Both the position numbers and the translations under genes were made by a program. Positions 46,561 through 60,860 of a stretch of 64,000 bases of DNA are shown piece by piece; position 1 is the stretch's first letter; each line of letters starts with the position of its first letter. Origin of the DNA: Strongylocentrotus purpuratus (lineage: Eukaryota > Echinodermata > Echinoidea > Camarodonta > Strongylocentrotidae); contig NW_022145604.1 in assembly GCF_000002235.5 (NCBI RefSeq), positions 4,693,077 through 4,757,076 of the forward strand, read 5' to 3'. The notes below the pieces were generated by a model that saw only the letters and a program-made list of their open reading frames with translations, was not told the origin of the DNA and made no database searches.

Positions 46561-49500
46561 CTGTCAAAAATAAAATGGTAAAAAGATCGCAAAAGCTTTC
46601 GAGAAATAAACTTAAGGGCAATTCTAATACTGCATTGTCTATCCCTTCAAAATCATGTTCTGATAATGGAATCCGTCATTGTAATATTTGCCAGTTGTGC
46701 CCACCTGCATGGGCCAATCACTTGACCCCCTTCCTCCCCAGCCCCTCTCCAGATAAAATACTGCAAATGAAACGTAAAAAGGACCGAATAATGATAAAAG
46801 GGATATACATCTAGGACGCCCTTAAATGTCAAAGCTCCAAAGACATGCCACGGGGGTGGGGGGGGGGGGGGGTGTTTCACAATCGAATTTAAGTTGGACT
46901 TAACTATGGCAGGCCGTTCATGCCACTGTTTGCTCTCACCATTTACTGGCATTAGCCTCTCAAGGGACGTACAAATCATGGTCCCAAATCTACAGAATTT
47001 ACATTTTTTGATAATTCATTATTTAAGGAAAATTCATTATCTAAAGATCATAAGGGTTAGAGAAAACAGTGGCATGAACAGCCTGTCATAGTTAAGTCCA
47101 ACTTAAGTCGATCTTAGTCTTTGTGAAACATTTCCCAGGACACCTTAACTCACCTCTGCATTGACAAAACAGTAGAGCACAGCGACGAAGAATCCTTGAT
47201 AGGCATCGAGGAAGAGGAAGAGATAGTGATAGATGAGGATGAAGGACTTTTCATCATCGGGTTTGGGTCGTGGTATTAGCCACACCAGGTTTGCGATGCC
47301 TAGCAGTGGCAGAAGAACGATAGCTGCTTTAAGAGCTTTCCTGCATTGAACAAGATAGAAAAGAAGAAGAAAATGATGGCGAAAAAATAAAGAAGAAGAG
47401 AAGGAATTGGAGGAGGATGAAGAAGTAGAACAAGAAGAAAAAGTAAAAGAAGAAAAAGAAAGAAGAAAGAAGAAAGAAGAAAAAGAAGAAGAAGAAGAAG
47501 AAGAAGAAAGAAGAAAAAGAAGAAGAAGAAGAAGAAGAAGAAGAAGAAAAAGTAAAAGAAGAAGAAGAAAGAAGAAAGAAGAAAGAAGAAAAAGAAGAAG
47601 AAGAAGAAGAAGAAGAAGAAGAAGAAGAAGAAGAAGAAGAAGAAGAAGAAAAAAGAAGAAGAAGAAAAAGAAGAAGAAGAAAAAGAGGAAGGAAGGAATG
47701 AAGGAAGAAGAAAAAGAAGGAGAAAAGGAAGAGCAAGAGAAGGGGAGGAGGAAGAAGAAAATATTAGCTCATATAGTTCCTAACTTTTTTAAGTTTTAGC
47801 TTTGGTATATGAACGTTTATTAAGTGTTTGTTTGTCTTTTATTTTTTTTAATTTAGTATTTTCCCAATCTTTTATGTTGTAAGTAATACGGTACTTTATT
47901 TTTTTAATTTCCCTGGCTATCCATTTCATCATCATCATTATCATTCCACAGAAATGAAATAAAAGTCGAAAAGTAGGTTGTCCCTCGGGCTTTAATCATC
48001 GTAAAACGTTTTCAATTTTTCACATTTCCCATAAAACGAACAAAAATGGAGATAGCTACAGACCAGGAGCAATAATTATTCCACGAATCGCTTGTTATTT
48101 GGGGCGATATCATAAGCTCGGACGTTCGAGTGTTTAGAATGAGAATTAATACCTGCAATTTAATGGGTTGGTAAAGGTTAAGGCAACGCAATTTTGGAAT
48201 CTGTACATTTGTCGAAATGCCTGAAAGGGATACCCTGGGAAAACTGAAAACAACAGGTACATGATGATTTAATCATATTTAATTCCCTTTCTTCTGCGAG
48301 ATGCGAGTAGCCTTAAGTAATATAACAATCCCAGCAATTCCCATCACATGGGTATAATTTGCTTTAATCGTATTTTACTTATATTCATTACAATTTTGTA
48401 TGCTCTCGTAAAACAAAGAATGAGAGATCCATTGGTTTGCTAGCCACTCACTAGAGATCGCTTCCTTTGTAGTTAAAGGTAAAGACCAGTAATGGTAAAA
48501 TTGCAGTTCAAGGGTTTTGGGTGCGAAATATCCATTCAATATTGTTTGAATATTGTCTTCAGAGGTTTAGATGGCAATACTTCAACCTAAATTCTCAAAA
48601 AAGCAGAAATATATGCCCAAATGCTCAATGTTGAAATGGCCGAATGAACGGTTCAGTCGCTTGCCGTTCGATGAACAATTTTAAAATTCAAACAGCGCCA
48701 TCTATCAGGAGTAACTATACTGCGCAGGCGCTAATGTCTGTCGTCTGCTTGCAATGGCGAGATTTGAGAATCGATTACAAGTTGAAATAAACATTGGGTT
48801 TGTATACTAGCAAAGTGACTGCGGTAGCTGCCAGTGATCAACCGTGTTGCGTCGGGCTCAGCTGTACATGTATGGAAGGATTGCCCGGCCCTCGCATGGG
48901 CTGTCTGCATTCACCACCACAGTTGAGATCTGAGCCGTGTCAGTTCGTTCACTAAATTCTACAACTTTACAATATTAAACCAGCAGTACTAGGCTTAGCA
49001 TTTGACGAAAAGGGACTTACCTGTGTTCCGTGTATTTTTTGTCCGTGCCAAAAAAAAAATTTAGCATTGAAAATCGGAAGGATAGGATTCCACTAGCATG
49101 ACTAGTGATACCACTTTCCCAGGTCGATCCCCGTCAAAATCAAATCACAGCAAGGGGCTAACTAGGCCAACAAAGAGGTATGGAAAGACCAAACATGATG
49201 AACAAAATTCATGTAAACGTTCTGCGATCTTCAATTTCGGCGCAATTTCTCGTAAATTTCTAGATCATCGTATTTGTCGCTAAATACATTACAAATTGTC
49301 CATTACGAAATACACACGACACATTGTGTACGATGATCTCGCACCCAAATGAGTGTGTCTGGCTATTCTAGCCCGTCAACGTGCCCGTGTACCTGTTGAG
49401 TAACCCCCCTTGTATTTTTTCAATTATATTGTGCACCTATAATTTCGCGCGTTTTCCTCCTTGGCCCAACCGTCATGCCGATCGGTCGCGCCGCACTGAA

Positions 49501-49723
49501 TATATAGGAAGGGGGGAGGAGGGGGGGGAGGGGAAGGGGGAGGGGGAGGGGGAGGGGGGGGGGGGGGGGCGAGGGAAGGTGCATCATAAAACTATGTTGT
49601 CTATATTATCGTTACCATCGACTTATATCATCGAGGGTCTTTATCGGTGTTTTTCTTGTTTTCCTTCTCCTCCTCTAGCTCCTACTCTTGTACTTTATTC
49701 TTCTAATTCAATTCTTCTAGTTC

Positions 49724-49755
<32 letters not shown>

Positions 49756-52700
49756 CACCTTCTTCTAAAAGACCTATACATCTTCTTCATCTTCTTCTTC
49801 GTCTTCTTCTTCACCTCCTCCTCTTGGCTACTTTTGACAGTTCCGTCTCTTCTTCTTCTTCTTCTTCTTCTTCTTCTATTTCTTCGTCTTCTATATAACA
49901 ATACTTTTGTTCAAAGGCGATTGAAATCCAGTAGATGATAGTTTGCCCGTAATGAGGCAAAAGACCGCAGCACCAACCCATGCATTATGTATTAAATTTG
50001 TATTCATTGTTGTTCAGGTTAATTGCAATATCATTATAAAATGGAGAATTGGCCCAGGCAAAAAGACCTCAGCACATCCCCCCCCTCCCCCCCCCCCCCC
50101 CCCCCTTCCTCTGGATAATCCGTAATGGTACGCTTATGGTGTATATTATTATGATATTTGAGATTCAAAATATCAAATTCTGTGTGTACTAAAAACATAA
50201 CGCTCTGAAAATTAACCATTGCTCCATTTTATAAAAAGGAAAAGGGAAACTACATTGAAAGGATAAACAAAGAAATTTCACACAATATCCACTTCAATTA
50301 CAGTATAAAGTCGTATATTATAGGAGAGACGTGAAAGCTAAAATTTGAATTGTAAAACTATTTGCAATAATCTGTGTAAGGATCAAATGTAATTATAATT
50401 CCTCAATGAGTTAATAAAACAATAATATATATTCCTATAACCACATACAAAAAGTTTATTGCAACACCTCAAAATCTGCAGGACACATGTCATCCCGCAA
50501 CGGCGTAGTGTGTGGGGGGGGGGGGGGGGGGGGGGGGAACCCCCAGATAATTTCGAAAAACCAAAAGAAACCATCAGGATATATTTTTCGAAACAACAAA
50601 GAAATACATAATTTGGCGTGCCCCCTCAATCAGTCCGACCACGCTCCGCCACTGTCATCCCGCATGTCACCTTCCAAATGAGATGATTACGCCATTGGCA
50701 ATAATGCATGACAGACTGAATATCGTTCAGAACACTTTTTATTCTCCCAACAAAAGGAGGATATTCTGTTGACAATATCGATGAATTTTGCAACATGTTG
50801 CGTATGACTAACTTTATACAACATATTTAGATGTAATTCCACGATAAAATATCAATGAAAAGGGGAGAAAACAAGCTTTACGAAATAACAAACTTGAATT
50901 GCGGTACCTTTGTTAGGGGTTTCTTTCCTGTTTTGGGCAAATACTGTTGATCATGGATTGTTTTTTTTTAATTTTTCTATCATGTGCTGACGTGTTCCAA
51001 GGCTCGCGTATTCCCAGTTTTTTTTTTCTTTATGTGTTTTATTGAACAATAATATATTTTTTTTAAATCACAATATTTACAAGTTATTATAAAAACATTA
51101 CAAAAAATCAGTAAAACGCAGATCAAAACCTCACGAAAAGGAAATTTACACCATTTACAACATTATAAAACAGGATTATAAGACAAACTTCCATTTTTTA
51201 AAGTTTAGATCCATCTCCTACAAACAAACTTTGAAGACAGTAGTTGTATACTGGGCGTATGATAATTATAGACGAGCCCATTTTGATTATTCACTTTTTT
51301 TTTTAGTGCGTACACGGAGTCTGGCGTTTATAAGGAAGTTTGGGGGGGGGGGGCGGGGCGTTTAGATAATTTTGACAAATTCAACGGGAATTAGCAACAT
51401 GGCGGGATAAACATGACTTATGTGAGGAGAACCAACAACATGATCACAGAATTAAAAAACGCTCGAATCGTGCTGGGTTGTTACTTTATGACGTCATATT
51501 GTCGTCACCATCGAAGGTCATTATCGGGACCCATTATGCCCTCATTTTCTTTTTCTCATTTTGTTTCTTCTTCTTCTCCTCCTCCTGCTCCTACTTTTGT
51601 TCTTCTTGTTCATTTCCTCCTTCTTCTTCTTCTATATTTTGTTCAAGGCGTTTGAAATCTAGTAGACGATAATTTGCCCGTCGTAATAGAGCGCAGCACC
51701 TCCCCCCCCCCCCCCGACAAGCCGTAATGGTATTTTCCCTGTGTTTTTCTTTTTTTACTATAATAATTTGGAAAATAATGCTAATTATGGATGTGATGTG
51801 ATGTGATTATAAATTGTGATGACGCGTTTCAAGTAGATCACCCTCTTAACAAACCAGCTATCAGGTGATATAGAGCCCATTTTTATAATTCTTTTTTTTT
51901 TTTGGTGCATGATTGAGCCTGTTGGTGGGGGGGGGAGAGGTAATTTTGTCATATTCAATCGCAAATGAAAAAGTGACGTGTGAGTAGCACCTTGCTCTCA
52001 GCTAGACGAACTATAACTGCATGAAAAAACGATTAAATTGTGCTGCGTTGTCACTTTGGTGTTGAAGAGTGCCGAAAACTGAAAACTGACATTATTCAGA
52101 AACAACCGCTACAAGTAGAATTTTTTTTAACGATTTACTGGCAAAACTCTTTTCTTCATGCATTATGTATTAAATTTGTATTCATTGTTGTTCAGGTTGA
52201 TTGCAATATCATTATAAAATGGAGAATTGGCCCAGGCGAAAAGACCTCAGCGCAACCCCCCCCCCCCCCTTCCTCTGGATAATCCGTAATGGTACGCTTA
52301 TGGTGTACATTATTATGATATTTGAGATTCAAAATATCAAATTCTTTGTGTACTAAAAACATAAAGCCCGAACAAACCATTTCTCCATTTTATAAAAGCA
52401 AAAGAGGGGAATTACATTGAAAGGAAAAGCAAAGAAAGTTCACACAATATCCACTCCAATTACAGTACAAAGTACAACAGCATTTTTTATTGTCCAAACA
52501 ACAGATTATTTCATTTTTTATGTAAGCTTTGCAATGATACCAACTGTATGAACAATAATAAAGTATATAGGAGAGATGTGAAAGCTAAAATTTGAATTGC
52601 GAAAGTTTTTGCAATAATCTGTGACTTTTTTGTGTACGAGTCAAAATGTAGTGATAATTTCTCAATGAGTCAATAAAACACAAAATATTCTTATAACAAC

Positions 52701-55700
52701 ATACAAAAATGCTACTGCAACACCTCAAAATCAGAGAAAAAACACATGTCATCCCGCAGTGGCTAGCGAGAGGGACCCCCCCCCCCCCCACCAATAAAAA
52801 AAATAGAGACCATAGGGGATATTTTTGGAAAACAACAAATAAATACATAAGGTGCCCCCAATTAGTCCGACCACGCTACGCCACTGTCATCCCGCATGTC
52901 ATCTTCCAAATGAGATGACAGACTGAATATCGTTCAGAACACTTTATATTCTCCAAACAAAAGGAGGATATTCTGTTCACAATAATCTATGAATTTTACA
53001 ACATGTTGCGTTTGACTTTACAACATAATTTATTTAGATGTAATTCCACGATAAAATATCAATGAAAAGGGGAGAAAACAAGCTGTACCAAATTAATGAA
53101 CGGTTATAAAGTAATAACATTTTTAATGAACGCTCATTGCAAACTTGAATTGCGGTACTTTTTGTGAGGGGTTTCCATATATAATTTCCTGTTTAGGGCA
53201 AATACTGTTGATCATGAATTATTTTTTTTATATTTGTTTCCATCCTGTGATGACGTGTTTCAAGACTCGCGTATTCCCAGTTTAGAACAATCTCCTACAA
53301 AGTATGAAGACAGTGGTTGTATACTGGGCGTATAATAATTATAGACGAGCCCATCTTGATTATTCTCATTTTTTGTAGTGCGTACACGGGGTCAGGCTTG
53401 TATAAGGAAGTTGGGGGGGGGGGCGGGGCGTTTAGATAATTTTGACAAATTCAACGGGAATTAGAAACATGACGGGATAAGCATGTATGTGAGTAGAACA
53501 ACAACATGATCACAGAATTAAAAAACGCTCGAATCGTGCTGCGTCGTTTCTTTTATGTATACATTTACAATAATATTTCAAGGGAAATGTCAACTTGTCG
53601 TCACCATCGAAGGTCTTTATCGGGACTCGTTATGCCCTCTTTTTCTTGTTCTCCTTTTGTTTGTTTTTTCTTCTTCTTCTTCTTCTCCTCTTCCTCCTAC
53701 TTTTTTCTTCTTGTTCTTTTTGTCCTCCAGCCTTCTTCTTCATTTTCCAGGCTCTTCCTCTTCTCCTTCTACTTCTCCTAATTCTTCTTCTTGTTCATTT
53801 CCACCTTCTTCTTCATCATGTTCTGACTTTTTCCTTCTTCTTTTTCTTCTTCTTTTCCTCCTCTTTTCTCCTTCTCTCAAGTTCCTTCTTCTCTTTATTC
53901 TTCATTTGCAGCCCTTGCCGAAAAATGGCATGTTCAGACAAACTCCTAAAGAGGGATAAAACTTTGTCTTGTTTGTGATTCACACAAATATATGTATTCA
54001 TGACTGTATGCATCTATTTTTGTTCAAGGCGATTGAAATCTAGTTAGAAAATGAGGAAGACGGTAATTTGTTTGGGGCTATCTGCAGCCCCTCCATGCCC
54101 TCCCCTGACCGATCACAAAACGTATGTATGAGGTGAAAAGATTACGAGCCCCTTCATCCAGTAATGGTATGAATGGCACAGCGGTCGTGTGTTAGATTGT
54201 TCAGGGAGATGTCATTTATACCTGTTTTTTTCCTTGTTTTTTCAACGATGACATCTAGCGTAATGTTGAAAGTATTGTATGCCCAGGAAGACCATACACT
54301 GTCATGACTGTGTACACGAATATTGCAAGGAACGTTCATCTGGGATGGGGTGAAACCGCGAACCCTCATTGGAGTTTCGTATACGTAACCGAGCGATTCG
54401 ACCATTCGCTGAAGGTCACTTCATCGAGGGTCCATGCTTGGTGAGACTAGTCTTCTATACTTTAGTCCCCTTTTGGCTGTTTCTTTATTTTTTACTCCTA
54501 ATACTGCAATAAAACGCACAATATTTATCATGTGCCATGTTGATGGTTTTATACAAATGAATACAACTAGGTGAGATCGCACTAATACATGAAATAGGCC
54601 TATAATATATAATTATATAACATATCATACGAGCAAAGTGGTGAAATGGGTCTGATGACTGTACAATATATGCTACCATCTACATGTTACCTTGTTGTCT
54701 CTAAATCACTGAAGGGGCATGCTGACCATGAACTAGACTAGATGCCACATGTTCATCACCATCCCTTTTATCACTGACACCTGTACTTATATTATTATTG
54801 CATAATATTGCCGTTCGTTTTTACGCTAATTCACTGACATATCGTTATACTTTCTGACCCATCATGGATTCAGATTATGTATATACCTTCTCTTCAGACG
54901 AGGGAACCGACGTTGACGAGGCATACGATCGCCATGTGAGAGAGGTATAGTGTATACAACTTGAACTATAGGGTTGATTGCAATCATCAACGTTCATCCA
55001 CTGCGCTTTAGCATCTATAATGAAATCCAATATGCTGCTTGCGCCTTTGTTGTGCCGTTTCGTTCTTATATTTTGTGTCCATGAAATAGATGTCTAATTG
55101 CTCACTAATGAATGTCATCCGATGTGACTTGACTAGATGACCAATTACAAATACTAATTTACTCTTACTTCATCCCGTTGGCGTTAGCCTGTATGTTTAT
55201 GATTAGAAACCTGGCGCTGTATCATTATGTAAGAAGTTATTTATTTTTGTTATCTCGAATTGGGGAACTTAATTTTACACAGTGTTTTTTGTAGTTGGAT
55301 TTGGGTTATGTATTCACTTATTTCTTCTCCGCTTAGTACTATGAGAGACTGCACTTGTCAGTGTTTATGAATGTACTGCTTTTTTATAGTTATGGTTTAT
55401 ATAGTTATAAAGTTTTCCCTAATTTGAAGTGGCAGACTCTCGATCGTTCAACTCCAGCTATGCATGGAGATATAATATCTCCATGAGTTACCAAACATCC
55501 TAAACGAGGATAAATGCATGGATATATAAGAAGAGATCTCCATGATAAATGCATGGTCAAGCAATTCATGTGAATTGTGATACGCATGTCTTCAATAAAC
55601 TGAAAGTTGATTTTCCCCATATATTGACCGATCTTTGCCCGAGTAGAAATGTTGATGACGTTATATTTCATGAACAGCTTAGGTGCATTTTTACCTTTTT

Positions 55701-58700
55701 CAGTGCGAGTGTGATTACCATCTCTCTTGCATTTTTACTCTAGCATGCAGTCTATGGTCAATCAACAGAGCCGATCGAGGCAGTTCTGCCTACAAAAGTA
55801 ATTTAGCAAAATAGCCTAATTGTTACCGTTGATGAGAGCGGTGGTGGGGGGGGGGGGGGGGGGGGGAGGGAGGCTGTGCAATCAGAGCACTGAGTCACGT
55901 ACATAGAGTCTACATTGTCTATAGATTCAATATAGGACTTATAATTATGATATACATGACTGACATTGATATACATAATAGGTCAGATACTAGTATTTCA
56001 ACAATGTGATTGCTATCGCCATCATCTGAGCTATGAAATGACCAATTCATGTACTTGACCGGTTGACCACTAATTCCAAGGAGTTTATGCCTAGAGTTTA
56101 TGTTCCGCCGTTCTTGGGTAGCTAGGTAAACAATGTACAGGTCGTTCTGAGAATCGCAACTTGAGCGGAGGGAGGCTAGCGGAGCGGATCGTGTTAGTGT
56201 GTGTTTGTATTGGGTTTTTTACACACGTGTAGTGGTGTGTGCATATTAGCCTTCCTCGTCGCTGGAGAAGCAGGCTTCGGTCCCCGTTTCTTCCCTTCCA
56301 TGTTTATATCGAAAAGTATTAGCAAAGCCAGTCGTTTAAAACCGTTAAAATGTCACTCTCTAAATAAATCGAGATAGTATAATTATGGCAAAAGTAGAAC
56401 CAGAGTGCGAGCAACGACGATATAATCAATGAACAACAGCTGATGAACGCGAACGATAGGGAGGCAACAAAGTGTACTCTGAAATACCGTGGATCGATAA
56501 TAATAATGTTCCTTGCCTGCGCATTTAGCGGCCACGAGAGGGAGGCAGAGCGGTAAATTTCAGAGCCTAAAACAATTCGAAATCTAACCGTCGGAACTCT
56601 CTCACCGGACCACGAGAGAGTTCTAATTTACCAAATATATCAATTAGTAGGCGGTTTCCCGGCAAATTTTTTATCATCATGTATTAGTCAAAACATATTC
56701 TTTCACATGATTGGTAATGAGAGCTTCCATTTCATTTTTTGAAATTGGGGCGTTACCAATACTGGTCTTTACCTTTAAATACACTCCAAGTTATAGTGAA
56801 ATCCAATCCAAAAGAAGTAGTTGAATCACTTTGAACCCCCCCCCTTCCAACAGAAAAAAAAAAGGTTTCCATTGTTTCGTCGGAAGGTCGGAAGCGCAGC
56901 TATGTAGAGTAAATTCCTCTAGAAAGCCGACAGGTTGTTAAGCCCCAGTCCCATATAAAGCCGGACGAGCACGGACGAGCACGGACCACTCCGGACCATC
57001 CCGGACCATGGTCTGGGGTGATCCGGGATGGTCCGGGATGTTTTGTTCAAAAAAGTGTGATGCTTTAAAAGCTACAGTCCCATATACGTCCCGGACCGTC
57101 CCGGACCATCCCGGACCCCATCCGGGGTGATCCGGGATTCGGTCCGTGTTGACACCGTGTTGGCACCGGGGTGGTCCTGGATGGTCCTGGGCGGTCAATA
57201 ACTCACTCCCGGACTGCCACGGATCAACACGGACCGCCCCGGCGCCACTACGGATGACCCCGGACCCAGCACGGTGGCTACACGGATCACCCCGGATCAA
57301 ACTATTGTCCCGGACCGTCCCGGACCACCCCGGCAGTTTTTGACCGTCAAAAACATCCGGGGTCGACTCCCGGACCGCCCAGGACCATCCAGGACCGTCC
57401 AGGACCATCCAGGACCATCCAGGACCACCCCGGTGCCAACACGGTGTCAACACGGACCGAATCCCGGATCACCCCGGATGGGGTCCGGGATGGTCCGGGA
57501 CGGTCCGGGACATATATGGGACTGTAGCTTAAAAGCATCACACTTTTTTGAACAAAACATCCCGGACCATCCCGGATCACCCCAGACCATGGTCCGGGAT
57601 GGTCCGGAGTGGTCCGTGCTCGTCCGTGCTGGTCCGGCTTTATATGGGACTGGGGCTTTAGGAAGGTGAGGGAAATTATATTTGTAGAGTAATACCACAT
57701 CTTTTACCTGACTTGCTGGGTGTCACTGGTGTTACTTTCCCGAAGCTTGGTAACCAGTACTCTGATGATGTTAAAGAGGAACAGTACGTTGGCCTAAAGG
57801 CAATGATGATAATAATAACAGTATTATCAATAGGACACTGACTTCTGTCAAGGCGTAGTAAATCATTGAAAAGGGTCCACACGTCAAAGTTATAACAGCT
57901 GCATAAAATGACTATTGATCAATAAATAAATATGATTTTGTAAATTGATCTGTATCAGCTTGTCTTACAGTATGTTACGCCAGTGTTCGAGTGGCAAATC
58001 TTTATCAATCGGACTCTGGCTTATGAATTTTCGAGCTAAACACATGTCGGAAAATTAGGGATTGAAATTTTTAAAAAATCCTGGAATAAATTCGAAAAGA
58101 AGAATCTGTTTGAACTTACCACAAGCATCAGGTTCCGAGGAATCTCGATGAAGACCCAGTACCAAATAGAATCTACGTGTCCATGCCAACATCTATATAG
58201 AAACGAAGAAAGAATTTCCCATGCAGCAAAGAAAAGAAGAACAAAAAGATTAATGAAGGTTTTAATAAATCGTATGCCCGTATTCTACTAAATTTTAAAC
58301 CCGACGTTTGGTCGAATGGTTGCGAATTAGAACGCGTTTGTCCAAAACCAAGTGTTACAAAGAAAGTCAGTCTGAGGGCTAAGTTGTCCGTTCTGATTTT
58401 TAACGTGATCAGACACAGGTTAGGGATTATCAGAAGAAATATATTATGAACAAAAAGGCAGTGTTCTACGAAATTTTAAACCTGACTTGGAGCTTGAGCT
58501 TTTGTACTAAGTAAGGATTAAGATAGAAATTGAGTCTGAATTCCAAGTTTTCCTGTGTTGAACGTGATGATAGGCCCAGAGTCGTGTTGATTGGGGGAAT
58601 ACGGATCAAAGGTGCTTGTCTTACTAATGCAGTTAAACCCGACATAAATTCTAAAGGCATGTTATAAGCAAAGGGAATACTTAGGTATACCTCGGCTTAA

Positions 58701-60796
58701 CTAAGAAGTACTTCTAGTGAATCATGTTTCCTAAACAGTCATAACCATTGTTATGTCACATAATACCACTAATACGAATGATAGAAATTGCAAAAGATTC
58801 GTGCAAATGAGTTCATATCATTATGAACTCATATGCATTATTATCATATACTATTATGAAAGCATAATCATATCTTTCTCCACTCGACTTACGGCTGTGT
58901 GCATCATTCTGATTAGGAGTTAAGTTTTATGAAGTGCACTGCAAACACACACAAAAAACTATAGGGGTAGGTCTTTGATAATGAACGAAGGCCTATCCCC
59001 TGAAGAGAAGCTGAAAAATTGTTTACCCAGAAAGCTTTGCGGCTGTGAGATCCATCACGATTGCCCAAGCGATCACAAACGATATTGGAATAGCTGGGGA
59101 AGAAAAGAAAAAAGAGAGAACACAAATATAAGATAACCAGATGATATATTAACAGTTTCTGGACAAGCATCCCACATTTTTGGGTCGGTTAGGTAGCTTT
59201 TGATTCAGAGGCCTAAAAATATACCAGAAGTATGAAAATATAGGGCAGAAATTCCGCATATTGTGTCGGACTCCATACATAGACAATGACAGCGAACACA
59301 ATATGTTGTTGAATGTTCATATTGCGTTTGAAGCCAGGAATTTCAAAAGGAAGTTAATCCTTAAAATCCTTAAATTTGCGAAAAATTGAGAATTATTGTT
59401 GTCGATATATTATATTTGCCGTTAAACAAAAATCCGACAAAAATCCTTTCATTGTATATTGCTTTCAGAGATATCGCATGTTTTTAGAACAATGAAGCAT
59501 TAAAAGAAACATTTTATTTTCAATCTTTAAACAAAAATATGTGATCGATTTAACCTACCAACAAATACCTGCCCTGAAAGTCTTATCGATATATATTTGC
59601 TGTTAAACAAATATCTTATTCTTGTATATTGCTTCCAGAGATATCGCATATTTTTAGAACAATGAAGCTTTGTAATAATTTAAACAAAATTTCATTTTCA
59701 ATATTCAACAAAAAATATGTGATCGATTGAGCCTACCACCAAGAGACCTTCCCTGAAAGTCTTACATGTCTACATTAACTACACAGCACAACACTGTCCC
59801 CTTCAGTCAGCTATATTAGTAATGGTACGACATCCATGCTATTTGTTAATCTACCCAAGATGTGAAATTAGTATACCGGAGCTGCATTTTGTCGGGATAT
59901 GATCATTTATTCTCAGCTTTTTAAAAAAGTAAATGTTTACATCTGATCTCTATTATTTAGTGTTCAAACGTATATATTATACTAAATAGTTTTTGAGTAA
60001 ATGGTTATGAGAGAATAAAGAGGTGAAAAAGGAATGTGAGATTAGCTACGAGAAGCGAAGTACATGTAGAATGGATAGTAAGAACATACATGTAGGCATA
60101 GCCAAAGGGGATTTTTTTTTTGGGGGGGGAGGGGGGGACAAAAGAGAGCCATACATGTACCTCTTGCTTATCCGTTCAATAATCATCCAACTTTAAGGAA
60201 CTTTGGGGTCAAGACCTTAATCCTACCCTTACCCCTCTCACAAGTCTGTGTGTGCATGTAACTAGATGATTCTGTGTTTTTAAAAAAAAACATCATCCCA
60301 ACCCCTCCCCCGTTCCACAAGTATGGTTTAGCCAGCAAGTACGACATGAGACTGATAAGAGTACTTATATACTCAATAAGAGAGGGCTCGTGGCCCCCAC
60401 CGACCTAAATAAAATCTGTGCTCTACATGACGGATCAAGTAGATGTTATAGTTTCGACCCCGAGGCTGTGTGGGCGACACGCAGTCGGGACGAGAGTCGG
60501 GGAAGGTATCAATGATCAAGTTGTGATAACACTCATCTTGTAATCATTCGTAATTGGTCTGATAGAACATTCCATATGTTACATGTCTGTCTTCTTTTTC
60601 TTATTCTTCTTCCCCTTTCTTAATCATATCAAATGCGATGCTCACGGATTTAGGCCATGAAAATATTCTTCAATGTTGCAGAAAATTAGACATTTTTTAG
60701 AGAGCAAGGAAATGGTAAGATAGAAAATGAGATCGACTATCAAACGAGGGGCAAAGATGAAATAATAGGACACACCATAGAAAGAGCTAGAAATGG

Positions 60797-60860
<64 letters not shown>

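Larger units (their letters stand above)
49600..54110. repeat. Tandem segmental duplication, unit about 2.2 kb, in the GPCR intron
   Basis: Two nearly complete units and one partial: a partial unit ending near 49980, unit 2 at about 49980-51720, and unit 3 at about 52157-54090. Shared landmarks, about 2.0-2.2 kb apart: GCATTATGTATTAAATTTGT (49981 and 52159), TAATCCGTAATGGTACGCTT (50116 and 52281), a CATGTCATCCCGCA patch (50485 and 52746), GAAGACAGTTGTATACTGGGC-type text (51233 and 53308) and CGTCACCATCGAAGGTC (51503 and 53600). Each unit ends with a TTC-rich tract, then GATTGAAATCTAGTAG. Unit 2 carries an extra AT-rich insert at about 51020-51210. No conserved ORF. Confidence 0.85.

Noticed and set aside
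47329..47799. Poly-Glu/Lys/Arg and poly-Ser/Phe frames
   Set aside because: They come from the GAA purine tract.
53555..53978. Leu/Ser/Phe-rich frames resembling membrane proteins
   Set aside because: They are translations of a TTC-rich tract. The collinear duplicate at 51.5 kb does not keep the frame.
56938..57669. Open frames of 171, 131 and 117 codons rich in Pro/Gly/Trp/Asp
   Set aside because: They fall inside the GC-rich fold-back and are open on both strands because of the CCGGACC modules.
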